A DNA stretch of 64,000 nt from Liopterus haemorrhoidalis (lineage: Eukaryota; Arthropoda; Insecta; Coleoptera; Dytiscidae): contig OZ020618.1 in NCBI GenBank assembly GCA_963971575.1, forward strand, positions 51,226,509-51,290,508, written 5' to 3'. A model generated the notes under the pieces. It saw only the letters and a list, made by a program, of their open reading frames with translations, did no database searches and was not told the DNA's origin. Made by a program: the position numbers and the translations under genes. This document shows, in pieces, positions 63,095 to 64,000 of this stretch (the first letter of the stretch is position 1; each line of letters begins with the position of its first letter).

Positions 63095-64000
63095 AGCAGA
63101 GATTAATTCGTGTCAATAACATCTGCATCGAAAAACTCTAATTCGGCTACTTGTGGTTCCCTTTCAGGGGTTCCACAGGGCTCGATCCTTGGTCCTGTGT
63201 TATTTCTGCTATTTTTGAATGATTTACCTCAGCATCTATATAATAGAGTACTTTTCCAATATGCCAATGACTACCTTATGATTAACTGTCCTAATCCACA
63301 AGACCTTCAAACGCGAGCTAATGACCAATGTTGCGTATTCAATCAATGGTGCATAGAAAATAAACTTCTTTTGAATAAAACCAAAACAACCTAAATTTTC
63401 AGTTTTCAAAATAAGCAAATTAGTAGCCCATTAATACGAGTTCCAAACTCATATTCCCTCCAGCAATCCCAACAACTCAAATTTCTAGGACTTATAATCC
63501 ATCAAAATCTTCGTTGGTCTCCACATATTGATTATATCAATACTAGGCTATCAGGATCATGTTATATGCTAAAGACGCTCAAGTACTTTATTTCACCTTC
63601 ATTATTATCAGTTTATTTTGCGAAATTTCATACAATTATAAATTATCATTTTCTGGGGAGCATCAAAAGAAACTAATAAAATTCTCTTGTAGCAAAAACG
63701 ATATTCGAATATTAACATTTACTCCATATAGAACTTCCTGTAGAAACTTATTTAAAGATCTTAAAATATTAACAGTTCCCTCACTTTTTATATTAGAATG
63801 CGTATTATTTGTCAGAAATCATTATAGTAACTTTAATATAAATAGTGATTATCATGTTCACAATACAAGGAGTAAATCTAGCTTGAATATTGAGAGGCAC
63901 CAACCTACTTTGTACGAGCAAAGTCCTCGTTTTATAGCTGCAAAATTGTATAATAAGGTTCTTGATAGCATTAAAAGTATAACCAATGAGAAAATATTCA
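63095..64000 (+). mobile_element. Jockey/CR1-type LINE, runs off right edge
   Basis: RT motif region at 63110-63394, thumb region KFLGLIIHQNLRWSPHIDYI at about 63478-63540, and the C-terminal blocks VHNTRSKSSLNIERHQPTLY and QSPRFIAAKLYNKVLDSIKS near 63855-63975, in shifting frames. The 5' side is truncated near 63095 and the 3' end lies beyond the window. Confidence 0.82.
63110..63394 (+). pseudogene. Reverse transcriptase fragment with mutated catalytic motif
   Basis: Frame of 94 codons: GSLSGVPQGSILGPVLFLLF then LNDLPQHLYNRVLFQYANDY and QWCIENKLLLNKTKT. The expected YADD of motif 5 is YAND here, so one of the two metal-binding aspartates is lost. A stop follows KTKTT. Continues out of frame downstream. 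Confidence 0.82.

Overview
The window looks like a repeat-saturated, AT-rich intergenic stretch of an animal nuclear genome, most probably an insect. The evidence is the mix of mobile elements: at least seven mariner lineages, Tc1, piggyBac, PIF/Harbinger, hAT, Jockey/RTE-type LINEs, a Penelope-like fragment, tRNA-derived SINEs, and many (ACAG/ACGG)n-bearing repeats. The order is not determinable from this sequence alone; a beetle is plausible but unproven. I found no host protein-coding gene, no rRNA, no functional tRNA gene, no CRISPR and no bacterial-type feature. Nearly every recognisable reading frame is a decayed transposase or reverse transcriptase, broken by frameshifts, stops or internal deletions.

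Layout. 0-10 kb: a Harbinger-type MITE (1.1 kb), a Harbinger remnant carrying pieces of both its Myb-like gene and its nuclease gene (2.2-3.1 kb), a hAT element with an 8-bp target duplication and a nested MITE (4.3-5.5 kb), LINE remnants (6.1 and 7.3-8.3 kb) and a composite repeat with a tRNA-like segment (8.3-9.4 kb). 10-20 kb: heavy nesting. A dispersed repeat here called T1 is split by a 407-bp MITE and by a solo LTR; a Penelope fragment follows; a piggyBac deletion derivative sits inside the terminal repeat of another MITE; a second Harbinger copy holds two further insertions. 20-34 kb: a LINE 3' end holding two back-to-back MITEs, a mariner holding a tRNA-SINE with target duplication, an internally deleted mariner, the first copy of an unusual CACTR-ended transposon (26.0-27.4 kb), another mariner, a LINE with a 339-codon open RT frame, and a truncated Tc1. 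34-50 kb: LINE scraps, a hAT with a perfect 8-bp duplication, a near-complete T1 unit, Tc1 and MITE remnants, a mariner holding a LINE fragment, and RNase H-bearing LINE debris. 50-64 kb: a mariner split by the second CACTR-ended copy, a satellite array of about 148-bp monomers with alternating variants, a nearly full-length mariner, a deleted mariner and a LINE running off the right edge.

The most interesting item is the CACTR-ended family. Two copies have CAC(T/A/C)GGTCAACA-type inverted termini. Between them they retain a CxxC N-terminus, FVDSS and GDFK blocks, a PCYxxxC block and a C-terminal SEEQGEHFHQD block, which I infer to be a DDE transposase of CMC/EnSpm type. One copy disrupts a mariner whose intact relative in the same window shows the empty site and a TAA duplication; the other is flanked by 40-bp direct repeats and carries an internal inverted segment.

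In many places one copy of a repeat inside the window serves as the empty-site control for an insertion in another copy, so the insertion boundaries and relative ages can be read directly. Names T1, T2, T3, R4, W and Y are local labels used only here.
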